The notes under the pieces: model-generated
What the model was told of the DNA's origin: nothing
The model's input: only the letters and a program-made list of their open reading frames with translations
The model's database searches: none
Origin: Micromonospora sp. ATA32
GTDB lineage: Bacteria > Actinomycetota > Actinomycetes > Mycobacteriales > Micromonosporaceae
NCBI GenBank assembly: GCA_016802835.1
Contig: JAEVHO010000012.1
Location: forward strand, 1 to 33,160
DNA: 33,160 nt
Reading direction: 5' to 3'
Program-made: the position numbers and the translations under genes
Part shown: piece after piece, positions 17,167 to 25,955 of the stretch
Layout: each line of letters opens with the position of its first letter
How positions within the stretch are numbered: position 1 is the stretch's first letter

Positions 17167-17669
17167 GCGGCAACCTCCGCCATCAAGGCGGACCAATTGA
17201 CGTAGGGGTGCCCCGCCAGGGCGTCAGCCATGTTGCAAGGGGCACAGAGCAGGCCCCGAACACAATTGCCGCAGCCGCCACGGGTCACGCCGCCGTGGGC
17301 CGGGGGGCAGCAATCATGGTCATGGTCAACATGGAAGCGGTTTCCGGTGGGGCACTCATCGGCTCCACATCCGGCGCATCGTCCACCCTGATAGACGTAG
17401 AGGGATTCCCATTGCTCAACAGTAATTCCGTATCTCTCCCGGAGGTTTTTGGACCGCTCCCGCTCCGGGGGCATGTTTTCGGCGCGCCACCTCCGACCGT
17501 TCCTCCGTGCACGCTCGGGGTTGACTGCACGCCAGCGGCGGTGGTTCTCCCGTGCGCAAAGCTTGCACCAGGAGTTCAAACCATCCCGGTTGCCCCGTGC
17601 CTTGTGAAACTCCGCCACCGGCTTAACCTCGCCGCACTTGTGGCAGGTTTTCTCAGCTAATAACTCCAT
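17163..17669 (-). CDS. Endonuclease VII-type HNH protein
   Basis: 168-aa protein from ATG 17669 with AGGAGG 8 nt upstream. N-terminal C-x2-C ... C-x2-C zinc region (KTCHKCGEVKPVAEFHKAR...NSWCKLCARENHRRW), then LRERYGITVEQWESLYVYQGGRCAGCG and the nuclease core FHVDHDHDCC...CVRGLLCAPCNMADAL. The D-H-D-H and RGLLC-x2-CN motifs are those of phage recombination endonuclease VII (Holliday-junction resolvase) relatives. It heads an operon with the ATPase, so roles in element replication or recombination are likely. The insertion of extra Cys residues between DHDH and RGLLC is somewhat longer than usual. Confidence 0.9.
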   Translation of the reverse strand: MELLAEKTCHKCGEVKPVAEFHKARGNRDGLNSWCKLCARENHRRWRAVNPERARRNGRRWRAENMPPERERSKNLRERYGITVEQWESLYVYQGGRCAGCGADECPTGNRFHVDHDHDCCPPAHGGVTRGGCGNCVRGLLCAPCNMADALAGHPYVNWSALMAEVAA

Positions 17670-17859
17670 ACGGAAACCTCCTGATTTTGGGCGCGGTTCA
17701 ACCCCGCGTGTAAACGGTTTGATTACTCAAAGATTGGTGGCGGCCCTCAACCGGGGCCGCTGGTTCATTCTGCCGGAAGTTGTCACACCCTCCAGGCTGG
17801 TGCTGGTTCGCCCGGTGCAGAGATCGTCCCACCTAGTGCAACAGCCGTACGTGGGCAGC
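17670..17859. promoter_or_regulatory. Upstream region of the endonuclease VII/ATPase operon
   Basis: Non-coding gap between the integrase terminator and the leftward operon. A more A/T-rich patch (about 17,705-17,740) is the likely promoter area, and AGGAGG lies next to the ATG. No convincing -35/-10 pair or repeat was identified. Confidence 0.35.
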
Positions 17860-17904
17860 AAAAAGCCCCGGCCGGGCACCCTTACCGGGACACCTAGCCG
17901 GGGC
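17860..17904 (-). terminator. Intrinsic terminator of the integrase gene
   Basis: On the minus strand GCCCCGGC pairs with GCCGGGGC across a 24-nt loop, followed by TTTTT. It lies 23 bp after the integrase stop. Confidence 0.8.
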
Positions 17905-17926
17905 CGCTGTCGCCTCTACGTGGCTG

Positions 17927-19489
17927 TCAGGCCGTTCTAGCGGCGCGCGCTAGCACCCGTTGCTCTAGGTCCTCGGGAATCTCGAACGTCTCCCGGGTGT
18001 GCGACGGCTGGCCGGCGGCCCAATCGGAGAACATCTCAACGTAGGTCGGTTGAGGCTTGGCGTGGACGTTCACCCGGAAGCCGGACGCCAACAGGAACGC
18101 CCGCCGTTCCTCCACCGTCGCCAGGGCGTCCCACGTCTCACGGAAGGTCCGCCCCGTGGGCACCATGTCCCAACGGTCCGGGACGTTGGGCAACCCCTCC
18201 AACGCTTCCCGCTTGTCCTCAAGGCTTCCGTACATGGCGCGAAACTCAGCGGCCCCACGTTCACCCCGAAACAAACCCGCCTGACGGTCGTCCCGTAGCT
18301 CCGCCAACGCTTCCTCTACGCGGGCAAGCTCCGCCGTGTGATCCTCGCCCGGGACTAGCCGGCGCTCCAACACCTCAAGGTCACCAACAAGCGCCAGGAA
18401 ATGCCCGACGGCGGCAGCCTCCAACTCCTCAGCCCTGGCCGCTTTCGCCGCACACTCCAACCCCTGTTTAGTGCGGGCGGAGCAACGGTAATATTTGTAT
18501 TCCTGGTTCCGCTGAGGCTTGAACATCCAGTGATAGTGAAGCGGCGAACCATCCTCGGCACAGAACGCTAGACCGCTCAGCATGGCCGCCGGGGCGGCCC
18601 GGTACTTGGGTTTACGCTTCCCGTCAAGGGCGTGCTGTAAAGCCTTCCAATCCGCCTCCGGGATCAACGGTTCCGCCCGCTGGACGGGTAGGCCACCGTC
18701 ACCCCGGATTACCCGGCCCTCATGCTCAAGTTGGCCCAGCAGGGCCCGGGAAACCAGCATCCGGCGCAACGTCGTATCGGTCCACGCTTGAGGCTTCCGG
18801 GGCGTCCCGTCTTTGTGAACCCGGGTTTTCCCGTCACGGGCCGCCGCATGATCCCGGGGCGAGAGAACGCCCCGGGCGTTCAGGTCACGGGCAATACTGG
18901 CGGTGCTCTTACCGTCGATCACGTCAGCCACAACGGCCCGGAGAATCGGCAGCGCCTCCGGATCGTGCGCCAGCGTCCAACCCTTGCCGCCAGCGTTCTT
19001 AACGGGCCGATACCCGTAGGCGACGCTGCCGCCGTGCCAACGGCCCTCCCGCCGGGCGTGCCGCCGGGAATCGGCAGACCTGGCCGCGATCGTCTTACGC
19101 TCGAACTCAGCGAAGATCGCTAGAACTTTGGCGACCAGCTCCCCGGTATCCGTGGACGTGTCCACGGCATCCATGTAAGCGGCAACGTACTTGCCATGCT
19201 CCCGGGCCCAGTCGATCAGTTGCACAAAGTGCAGCAGGGAACGGGAAATGCGGTCGATCTTCATTCCCGCCACAACATCGAACGGGGCCGGTGGCGTGTC
19301 ACCCAGCCACCGACCCAGCTCCGGCCGTTCCCATGGGGGCACAGCCCCGGACACGTCCAAATCCTCAGCCCAGCCAACGATGGTGTGCCCGTGGGCCGTA
19401 GCCCACGCGGTCAACCCCTGCCGCTGCCGCTCCGGCGACGTGGTTTCGTCTGTCTCCCGGCTAAGCCGGATCACCCCGAGTACGCGCAC
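17927..19489 (-). CDS. Large serine integrase
   Basis: 520-aa site-specific recombinase from GTG 19489. The catalytic domain begins VLGVIRLSRETDETTSPERQRQ (nucleophile Ser10), with DVSGAVPPWERPELGRWL, MKIDRISRSLLHF and LAIFAEFERKTIAARS, as in phage serine integrases. The recombinase domain includes GGSVAYGYRPV and ATPE-like helices. A zinc-ribbon region follows, with FCAED, YYRCSARTKQGLEC. The first C-x2-C pair has Asp in place of the second Cys, an oddity. A coiled-coil region (ELARVEEALAELRDD) precedes the C-terminus. It starts only 10 bp after the chimeric yebC stop and has no good ribosome binding site of its own, so it is probably translated by coupling to the gene upstream. Confidence 0.96.
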   Translation of the reverse strand: MRVLGVIRLSRETDETTSPERQRQGLTAWATAHGHTIVGWAEDLDVSGAVPPWERPELGRWLGDTPPAPFDVVAGMKIDRISRSLLHFVQLIDWAREHGKYVAAYMDAVDTSTDTGELVAKVLAIFAEFERKTIAARSADSRRHARREGRWHGGSVAYGYRPVKNAGGKGWTLAHDPEALPILRAVVADVIDGKSTASIARDLNARGVLSPRDHAAARDGKTRVHKDGTPRKPQAWTDTTLRRMLVSRALLGQLEHEGRVIRGDGGLPVQRAEPLIPEADWKALQHALDGKRKPKYRAAPAAMLSGLAFCAEDGSPLHYHWMFKPQRNQEYKYYRCSARTKQGLECAAKAARAEELEAAAVGHFLALVGDLEVLERRLVPGEDHTAELARVEEALAELRDDRQAGLFRGERGAAEFRAMYGSLEDKREALEGLPNVPDRWDMVPTGRTFRETWDALATVEERRAFLLASGFRVNVHAKPQPTYVEMFSDWAAGQPSHTRETFEIPEDLEQRVLARAARTA

Positions 19490-19499
19490 CCGGGGGAGG

Positions 19500-20252
19500 C
19501 TACACCTCGATTTGTGCTAGCGTCTCATCCGGCACGTCGAAGTTCGCGTAGACGTTCTGCACGTCGTCGCAGTCCTCCAGCACGTCGATCAGCTTGAAGA
19601 TCTTGCGCGCGCCGTCCTCGTCCAGCGGCACGTTCATGCTGGGGATCAGCGAGGACTCGGCCGACTCGTACTCGATGCCGGCGTCCTGCAGGGCGGTGCG
19701 GACCGCGATCAGGTCGGTCGGCTCCGAGACCACCTCGTACGCCTCACCGAGGTCGTTGACCTCCTCCGCGCCGGCCTCGAGGACGGCCATCAGCACGTCG
19801 TCCTCGCTCATCCCGGCCTTGGGGACGATCACCACGCCCTTGCGGGAGAACATGTACGACACCGAGCCGGCGTCGGCGAGCGAGCCGCCGTTGCGGGTCA
19901 GCGCGGTGCGCACCTCGGTGGCGGCGCGGTTGCGGTTGTCGGTGAGACACTCGATGAGCATCGCCACGCCGTTCGGGCCGTAGCCCTCGTACATGATGGT
20001 CTGCCAGTCGGCGCCGCCGGCCTCCAGGCCGGAGCCGCGCTTGACCGCGCGGTCGATGTTGTCGTTGGGGACCGAGTTCTTCTTCGCCTTCTGGATGGCG
20101 TCGTACAGCGTCGGGTTACCGGACGGGTCGCCGCCGCCGGTCCGGGCCGCGACCTCGACGTTCTTGATCAGCTTGGCGAACATCTTGCCGCGCTTGGCGT
20201 CGATGACGGCCTTCTTGTGCTTGGTCGTCGCCCACTTTGAGTGGCCGGACAT
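19500..20252 (-). CDS. yebC: YebC/PmpR family protein, C-terminus replaced by the mobile element
   Basis: 250-aa protein of normal length starting [37 protein letters not shown], the family's hallmark N-terminus. It continues with [18 protein letters not shown] and the C-terminal [16 protein letters not shown]. YebC proteins act as translation or transcription factors; recent work on the family ties them to ribosome stalling at proline stretches. The last ~10 residues ([10 protein letters not shown]) are encoded by the inserted element: the presumed native tail (SDDVMAAVDA) is found at 10,541-10,575 on the far side. The replacement keeps length and chemistry, so the protein should remain functional. 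Confidence 0.97.
   Translation of the reverse strand: MSGHSKWATTKHKKAVIDAKRGKMFAKLIKNVEVAARTGGGDPSGNPTLYDAIQKAKKNSVPNDNIDRAVKRGSGLEAGGADWQTIMYEGYGPNGVAMLIECLTDNRNRAATEVRTALTRNGGSLADAGSVSYMFSRKGVVIVPKAGMSEDDVLMAVLEAGAEEVNDLGEAYEVVSEPTDLIAVRTALQDAGIEYESAESSLIPSMNVPLDEDGARKIFKLIDVLEDCDDVQNVYANFDVPDETLAQIEV
19534..19539. repeat. Right attachment-site core
   Basis: ACGTCG within the codons for FDV of yebC, matching 10575-10580. Sequence to the right is host yebC; to the left is the element-encoded tail and integrase. Confidence 0.75.
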
Positions 20253-20553
20253 CTTGTACCTCCGTCTGCCGTCTGCTGATCACGTCTGCGTCGACTGCCC
20301 GCGCCAGGTCCACCACGCGGCCGGCGTACGGGCGGCCGGTCGGCTCCGGGTGGAAGGCCGCGGCGGGTGAGGGCCCCTGCCGAACCGCGGCAATCCTATC
20401 GAGGTCGTACCCGGGCATGTCACACCCGGCACCCGCGCGGGGCGGCGCCGGGGCACCCGGGCCACGGAAAAGACAACCACCGCGGGCCGGAAAACATGCC
20501 CCCGGGCATGCGGGAGGGCCCCTCCGGTCCGGAAGGGGCCCCTCACGCATCGC
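20253..20553. terminator. pdxT-yebC intergenic region with stem-loops
   Basis: A 301-bp non-coding gap. The near-perfect GC stem at about 20,514-20,544 (GAGGGGCCCC-type arms) lies directly after the pdxT stop and is the likely terminator, without a T tract. An adjacent inverted repeat CATGCCC-cc-GGGCATG is at 20,495-20,510. The rest presumably contains the yebC promoter; no clear -35/-10 pair was found. Confidence 0.5.
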
Positions 20554-21159
20554 TCAGGCGGCGCGGACCAGCTCCACGAAGTAGCGGTGCACCCGCAGGT
20601 CACCGGTCAGCTCCGGGTGGAACGAGGTGGCCAGCAGGTTGCCCTGCCGGACCGCCACGATCCGTCCGGCGGCCGGGCCGTCGGTCACCGTGCCGAGCAC
20701 CTCGACGTCGGCGCCGACCCGCTCGACCCATGGCGCCCGGATGAACACCGCGTGGAACGGCTCGCCCGCGACGCCGGTGATCTCCACCGGGGCCTCGAAC
20801 GAGTCGACCTGCCGGCCGAACGCGTTGCGCCGGACGGTCATCTCGATGCCGTCGAAGCCGCGCTGGTCGGGGCGACCGTCGAGGACCTCGGTGGCCAGCA
20901 TGATCATGCCGGCGCAGGAGCCGTAGACCGGCATGCCCGCGGCGATCCGCTTGTCGATCGGCTCACGCAGCTCGAAGATGTCGGCCAGCTTGCTGATCGT
21001 GGTGGACTCACCGCCGGGGATGACCAGCCCGTCGACCGCCTCCAGCTCCTCCCGGCGGCGGACCGGGCGGGCGTCCGCGCCCGCCCCGGCCAGGGCCGCG
21101 ACGTGCTCGCGTACGTCCCCCTGCAGGGCGAGCACACCGATCACCGGTGCGTCGCTCAT
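20554..21159 (-). CDS. pdxT: Pyridoxal 5'-phosphate synthase glutaminase subunit
   Basis: 201-aa class-I glutamine amidotransferase of the DXP-independent vitamin B6 pathway. It releases ammonia from glutamine and passes it to PdxS. ATG 21159 was chosen ([19 protein letters not shown], with AGAGGA about 9 nt upstream) over the longer in-frame start. Family motifs: [15 protein letters not shown], the nucleophile elbow YGSCAGMI (Cys) and ATSFHPELT (His and Glu of the triad). It is immediately downstream of pdxS. Confidence 0.97.
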   Translation of the reverse strand: MSDAPVIGVLALQGDVREHVAALAGAGADARPVRRREELEAVDGLVIPGGESTTISKLADIFELREPIDKRIAAGMPVYGSCAGMIMLATEVLDGRPDQRGFDGIEMTVRRNAFGRQVDSFEAPVEITGVAGEPFHAVFIRAPWVERVGADVEVLGTVTDGPAAGRIVAVRQGNLLATSFHPELTGDLRVHRYFVELVRAA

Positions 21160-21209
21160 GCTCGACGTCCTCTCCTCGCTCGCCGGTCCCGGGCACGCCG
21201 GAACCGTGC

Positions 21210-22126
21210 TCACCAGCCCCGCTCGGCCAGCCGGTGCGGCTGCGGGATCTCGTCGACGTTGATGCCGACCATCGCCTCGCCCAGGCCCCGGGAGACCTTC
21301 GCCAGCACGTCCGGGTCGTCGTGGAAGGTGGTGGCCTTGACGATCGCCGCGGCCCGCTGGGCGGGGTTGCCGGCCTTGAAGATGCCGGAGCCGACGAAGA
21401 CACCCTCGGCGCCGAGCTGCATCATCATCGCGGCGTCGGCCGGGGTGGCGATCCCACCTGCGGTGAAGAGCACCACCGGCAGCTTGCCGGTCTCGGCGAT
21501 CTCCTTGACCAGCTCGTACGGCGCCTGCAGCTCCTTCGCGGCGACGAAGAGCTCGTCGGTCGGCAGCGAGCTGAGCCGGCGGATCTCCTGCCGGATCTTC
21601 CGCATGTGGGTGGTGGCGTTGGAAACGTCACCGGTGCCGGCCTCGCCCTTGGAGCGGATCATGGCCGCGCCCTCGGTGATCCGGCGCAGCGCCTCGCCCA
21701 GGTTGGTCGCGCCGCAGACGAAGGGGACGGTGAACGCCCACTTGTCGATGTGGTTGGCGTAGTCGGCCGGGGTGAGCACCTCGGACTCGTCGACGTAGTC
21801 GACACCGAGCGACTGCAGGATCTGCGCCTCGACGAAGTGACCGATCCGGGCCTTGGCCATCACCGGGATCGAGACAGCGCTGATGATGCCGTCGATCATG
21901 TCGGGGTCGCTCATCCGGGACACCCCGCCCTGGGCACGGATGTCGGCGGGCACCCGCTCCAGCGCCATGACCGCGACGGCCCCGGCGTCCTCGGCGATCT
22001 TGGCCTGCTCGGCGTTGACCACGTCCATGATCACGCCGCCCTTGAGCATCTCGGCCATGCCGCGCTTGACGCGGGCGGTGCCGACGACGGGCGTGCGCTG
22101 GCGTTCTGGGAGGTGGATTCGGGCAC
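21210..22126 (-). CDS. pdxS: Pyridoxal 5'-phosphate synthase lyase subunit, one frameshift near the N-terminus
   Basis: (Beta/alpha)8 enzyme that builds PLP from ribose 5-phosphate, glyceraldehyde 3-phosphate and ammonia. Key segments: [14 protein letters not shown] (catalytic Asp), MAKARIGH (Schiff-base Lys), [23 protein letters not shown] (second Lys), [31 protein letters not shown]. The native start is GTG 22126 ([11 protein letters not shown]) with GAGGAG upstream. The frame shifts once near 22,089-22,093, where one missing base joins it to [19 protein letters not shown], giving about 305 aa, the usual size. An alternative in-frame ATG at 22058 would lack conserved N-terminal residues. 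It forms a complex with PdxT next door. Confidence 0.95.
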
Positions 22127-22264
22127 GGGTTATCGCTCCTCGGACGTGCTCAGCGGATGGCTACGAAAAAATGCTACGACGGGGTGAACGCGGATCCGAC
22201 AGCCAATCAGACCCACGGTGGCCTGCTCTGTGGCCGTCATCACGCCTGGTCGGGGCCCGCGCGC

Positions 22265-22771
22265 TCAGCCGGTGGTGACGTCCGCCGGGACCGCCAGAGT
22301 GGGGTCGTCGATGTCGAAGTAGCGCGGCCAGGAGTGCCGACGCCCCATCCGGAACAGGCGTACCACCGGGCGGCTGCGGGCGGACCGGGCGTCCCGGACG
22401 AGGTCGGTGTACACCTGCCGGGCCAGCGCGAGTCGGCGGCTGGCGGCGATCACCGCCTCGCAGGCCGGATCGGCCGGGTCAGCTCCACCGAGCGGAGCTG
22501 CCGGGTGAGGTCGTTCTCGGCCGCCTCGCGCTCCTCCTCGGAAACGGTGTCCAGCGCGATCCGCGCCGCCGCGTACAGCTCGACGCCGAACCGGCGCTCG
22601 GCGAGCACGGCGGCGGCCGCCGCGCGGCGCAGCAGGTGGGCGTCGAGGGCCCGGGCGGCCCACTCCGCCCGGATCCGCAGCCGCTCGACCCGGCCCGCGG
22701 TCCAGATCAGGTACGCCGCCACCAGCCCCACGACCAGTGTCGCGCCCCACCACCCACCACATGCCCGGCAT
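22265..22771 (-). CDS. Conserved membrane-anchored hypothetical protein, two compensating frameshifts
   Basis: Assembled from three frames: MPGMWWVVG (ATG 22771), then ATLVVGLVAAYLIWTAGRVERLRIRAEWAARALDAHLLRRAAAAAVLAERRFG...SEEEREAAENDLTRQLRSVEL, then ADPACEAVIAASRRLALARQVYTDLVRDARSARSRPVVRLFRMGRRHSWPRYFDIDD. The shifts fall near 22,740 (extra G) and 22,484 (one base missing), so total length (168 aa) is conserved. One N-terminal membrane helix precedes a long helical, probably cytoplasmic, domain. A protein of this kind is common at this place in actinobacterial pimA-pdxS clusters. Function is unknown. Confidence 0.75.
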   Translation of the reverse strand: MPGMWWVVGRDTGRGAGGGVPDLDRGPGRAAADPGGVGRPGPRRPPAAPRGGRRRARRAPVRRRAVRGGADRAGHRFRGGARGGRERPHPAAPLGGADPADPACEAVIAASRRLALARQVYTDLVRDARSARSRPVVRLFRMGRRHSWPRYFDIDDPTLAVPADVTTG

Positions 22772-22852
22772 CGTAGTGCTGCTCCGTTCCCACCCCCGGG
22801 GGTGCGGTCGACGCCGACGGCGCCGTCACATCCGCACCACCGGCCACGGGCC

Positions 22853-24015
22853 TCAGCCCAGCCCCACCCATTCCTGGTCGATGACCCGCCCGTCAGTGGC
22901 CTCGATCGCGGCTACGTATACCTCCAGAACCCGGCGGGCAACCACGGGCCAGTCGAAACTCGCCACCACCTGGTCGCCGCAGGCGGTCAGCGCGGCCCGG
23001 CGCGCCGGGTCGTCCAGCAGCTCGGCCGATGGCGGCCCGCAGCGCCGCCGCGTCGCCGGTCGGGAAGAGCCGCCCCGCCCGGCCGCCGTCGAGCACCCGA
23101 CGGAACGCGTCGAGATCGCTGGCCACCACCGTCGTGCCGGCGGCCAGCGCCTCGGTGAGGATCATCCCGAACGACTCCCCCGCCGGTGTTCGGCGCGACG
23201 TAGAGGTGCACGCTGCGCAGCATCCGTGCCTTGTCCTCCTCGGAGACCAGCCCGAGGAAGGTGACCCGGTCCCGCAGGTCGGCCGGGAGCGGGTCGAACA
23301 GGTCGTCGGGGTCACCCGGGCCGGCGACCAGCAGCCGCAGCCCCGGGCGCTGCCGGGCCAGCTCGACGAAGGCCTGCCGGAGCACCGGGAACCCCTTGCG
23401 GGCCTCGGTGAACCGGCCCAGGAAGCCGATCGTGCCGCCGGTGCCGGGGCCGCACTCCCCCGGCCAGCCGGGCAGCGGTTCGGCCCCGGTGAACTTGGCG
23501 ACCGTGACCCCGTTCGGGATCTCCACCGCGCCGCCGTCCATGTGCTCCACCTGCACCTTGCGGGCCAGCGCGCTGACCGCGATCCGGGCGGTGATCCGCT
23601 CCAGCACGATCTGCAGCGCGCCCTGCGCGGCGGAGAGCACCCGGGACCGGGTCATCGCGGTGTGGAAGGTGGCCACCACCGGGCCGCGCGCGGACAGCAC
23701 GGCCAGCAGCGACAGGCTCAGCGTCAGCGGCTCGTGCACGTGCAGCACGTCGAAGTCGCCCCGGACGATCCACCGCCGCACCCGGGCCGTGGAGACCGGG
23801 CCGAACGCGATCCGGGCCACCGAGCCGTTGTACGGCAGCGGCACGGCCCGACCGGCCGGCACCACGTACGGCGGCAGCGGCGAGTCCTCGTCGGCGGGCG
23901 CGAGCACGCTCACCTCGTGACCGAGGCCGATCAGCGCCTCGGCGAGCTCGGTCACGTGGTTCTGCACCCCGCCCGGCACATCGAAGGAGTACGGGCACAC
24001 GATGCCGATCCGCAC
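22853..24015 (-). CDS. pimA: PimA-like phosphatidyl-myo-inositol mannosyltransferase, two frameshifts
   Basis: GT-B fold, GT4 family enzyme that adds the first mannose from GDP-mannose to phosphatidylinositol on the cytoplasmic membrane face. GTG 24015 was chosen: MRIGIVCPYSFDVPGGVQNHVTELAEAL. Later motifs: LHVHEPLTLSLS, NGVTVAKF, GFLGRFTEARKGFPVL, and the E-x7-E sugar-nucleotide motif ESFGMILTEALAAGT. The frame is broken at 23,177-23,181 (extra G in a G run just before the E-x7-E motif) and near 23,025. Corrected, it continues as AELLDDPARRAALTACGDQVVASFDWP... to a stop at 22853, about 387 aa. Neighbours (acyltransferase, PgsA-like) support the PIM pathway assignment. Confidence 0.9.
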
Positions 24016-24085
24016 GTCAGTGCCCTTCGTTCGCGACTGCGGGGCTCCGCTGCGCTGCACTCCTCGCGCTCACCGCGACTCCCCC

Positions 24086-25029
24086 TCAGACCGTTCCGGT
24101 GGCGGCCGGCGGCTGCGCCGAGGACAGTGACCCGCCGGCGTCGGCGCCACGCTGGTCCAGCCACATCCGCTGCAACATGTGCCAGTCTTCCGGATGCCGG
24201 GCGATGCCCGCCGCCAGACCGTCGGCAATCCGTTGGGTCAGCAACCGGACCCGTTGGTCCAGCGGCCCGCTCTCCGGGTCGGGCACCGGTAGCGGCCCCT
24301 CGAGGGAGGCGCACGCCACGTCCGGTTCGTACCACAACGAGGCGACGTAGAGCGGCGCACCGGTACGCAGCGCCAGCAGGGCCGGGCCGCCGGCATCCGG
24401 GTCCGGGCGCCGAAGAAGTCGACCTCCACCCCGCGGGCGGAGAGGTCCCGGTCGGCCAGCAGCGGCACCACGGCGCCGGCCTGCAGCCGCTCCACCAGCA
24501 CGTCGAACGCGGGCCGCTCGCCGCCGTGGGTCGGCAGGATCTCCATGCCGAGGCCCCTGCGGAAGGCGAGGAACCGCTCGTAGACGCCTTCCGGCTTGAG
24601 TCGCTCGGCGACCGTGGTGATCGGCCAGCCGGCGGCCGCCACCCAAGCGCCCGCGGCGTCCCAGTTGCCGGCGTGCGGCAGCGCCACCACCGCGCCCCGA
24701 CCGGCGGCGACGTCGGCGGCGAGCAGCTCCCGGCCCTCCAGCCGGAACCCGTCGAGGATCTGCTGGCGACTGCGCGACGGCAGCCGGAACGCCTCCATCC
24801 AGTACCGGGCGTAGGAGCGCACGCCCCGGCGGACCAGCTCGTCCAGCTCGGCCTCAAGCAGCTCCGGGCCGACCACCCGGCGCAGGTTCGCGGCCAGTCG
24901 GGCCGTACCCCCGCCGCCCCCGCGGTGCGCACGGTCCGCGCCCGCCTGGAAGGCCGCGGCCACCACGGGCCGGGGCAGCGCCCGGATCAGTCGCCACCCG
25001 GCGACGTAGCCCAGCTCGGTGAGGTTCAC
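24086..25029 (-). CDS. PatA-like phosphatidylinositol mannoside acyltransferase, one frameshift
   Basis: Lauroyl/myristoyl acyltransferase (LPLAT) family, 314 aa once corrected. GTG 25029: NLTELGYVAGWRLIRALPRPV. The catalytic H-x4-D motif is in VVALPHAGNWDAAGAW; VPLLADRDLSARGVEVDFFG matches the family's later motif. The frame breaks near 24,388 after FFGARTRMPA; one missing G restores GPALLALRTGAPLYVASLWYEPDVACASLEGPL through HPEDWHMLQRMWLD. It would transfer a fatty acyl chain from CoA to the mannose of PIM. It sits between the PgsA-like and PimA-like genes in the same orientation. Confidence 0.9.
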
Positions 25030-25070
25030 CGGCGCGCCCTCCGCTCGCGACCGCGGGTCGCGCCTCGCGC

Positions 25071-25699
25071 TCACCCCTGCCCGCCGGGCTCGGCCGCGCG
25101 GGCCTGCCGGTAGACGTGGGCCATCCGCTGCCCGACAGTGAAGATCGACACGGCCGCCAGCAGCCAGAGCGCGATCGGCAGGGCCGGGCCGACGCCGAGG
25201 CCGGTGAGAATCCCGCCGACGCCGACGATCAGCAGCCGCTCGGTCCGCTCGGCGATGCCCACGTTGCAGGTCATGCCCAGCCCCTCGGCGCGGGCCTTGA
25301 CGTAGGAGACCAGACCGCCGGCGGCCAGACAGAGCAGCGCGGCCGCGACGCCCGCGTGATTGCCCTGCGTGGCCAGCCAGTAGGCGACCGCGCCGAAGAC
25401 GGCGCTGTCGGCTATCCGGTCCATGCTCGAGTCGAGGAACGCGCCGAACCGGGTCGAGCCGCCACTCATCCGGGCCATCGTCCCGTCGAGCAGGTCGGTG
25501 AGCGCGAAGATCGTGACGATCACGGCGCCGGCGACGAGGTGACCGCGGGCGCCGAAGCCGAGCGCGCCGACGAGCACCCCGAGGGTGCCCGCCACGGTTA
25601 CCGTATTGGGGGTCACGCCCGCACGGAGCAGGCCGCGCGCGATCGGCTCCACGACACGGGTCATCCCCGCTCGGGCCGACACTTGGAAGTCTTCGCCAT
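25071..25699 (-). CDS. pgsA: PgsA-like CDP-alcohol phosphatidyltransferase (phosphatidylinositol phosphate synthase), one frameshift
   Basis: Integral membrane enzyme joining CDP-diacylglycerol with an inositol phosphate. The full catalytic signature D-x2-D-G-x2-A-R-x8-G-x3-D-x3-D is present in DLLDGTMARM...GAFLDSSMD. About five to six membrane helices are visible. The likely start is ATG 25699 (MAKT); one missing base near 25,690 joins it to FQVSARAGMTRVVEPIARGLLRAGVTPNTVT, giving about 209 aa. An uninterrupted alternative starts further upstream but adds residues not typical of the family. It is the first gene of the pgsA-acyltransferase-pimA set. Confidence 0.92.
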
Positions 25700-25955
25700 G
25701 GCGGTCCCCCACGATAACGGCCGCCGAGGTCGGGCGGTACGGCCGGGCGGCGGCCCGCGCGGCGGAGGCTTGTGCCGGGTCGGCAACGGGTGTGAGATCG
25801 ACCCAGGGAGGTGAGCCAGCTCTCACCCACCCGCCCGTCCCGTACCCGTCGTCCAGCAGACCACCGGAGGATATCGCCGCGGGACCCGCCCGGGCCGCTT
25901 CCCCGTCGCGCGCGGCGGTCGCCACCAACCACCGGCTGAGGGAGGTGCGCCCGTC
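25700..25955. promoter_or_regulatory. Divergent gap between pgsA and the EF-G-like gene
   Basis: Non-coding, 256 bp. It contains an inverted repeat GGTGAG-n6-CTCACC (25810-25827). A good ribosome binding site (GGGAGGTG, about 25,938-25,946) precedes the EF-G-like ATG. No other clear signal was seen. Confidence 0.4.

Larger units (their letters stand above)
10575..19539. mobile_element. ~8.96-kb serine-integrase element in yebC with a lone phage capsid gene
   Basis: Limits are set by ACGTCG shared between the left junction (10575-10580) and the right junction (19534-19539), and by the split yebC reading frame. Contents: rightward operon (58-aa protein, wHTH, DUF2637, two small proteins); leftward capsid, HNH and 87-aa genes; leftward zinc-finger gene plus structured region; a rightward 82-aa gene; leftward endonuclease VII-like and AAA ATPase genes; serine integrase. 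Base composition is visibly less GC-rich than the flanks, and codon choice differs. The mix of AICE-like genes (DUF2637, RepA-like) and phage genes (HK97 capsid, endonuclease VII, HNH) without terminase, portal, protease, tail or lysis genes suggests a phage satellite or a highly reduced prophage. No conjugation (FtsK/Tra) gene is present. Confidence 0.88.

Noticed and set aside
19500-19560. A tRNA gene as the integration target
   Set aside because: No tRNA occurs at either junction; the split and restored reading frame is yebC.
19500-20252. Chromosomal rearrangement because ruvC does not follow yebC
   Set aside because: ruvC often follows yebC in actinobacteria, but the stranded yebC tail directly precedes DUF402, so the visible order is explained by insertion of the element into a yebC-DUF402 operon. 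Where ruvC lies cannot be told from this window.
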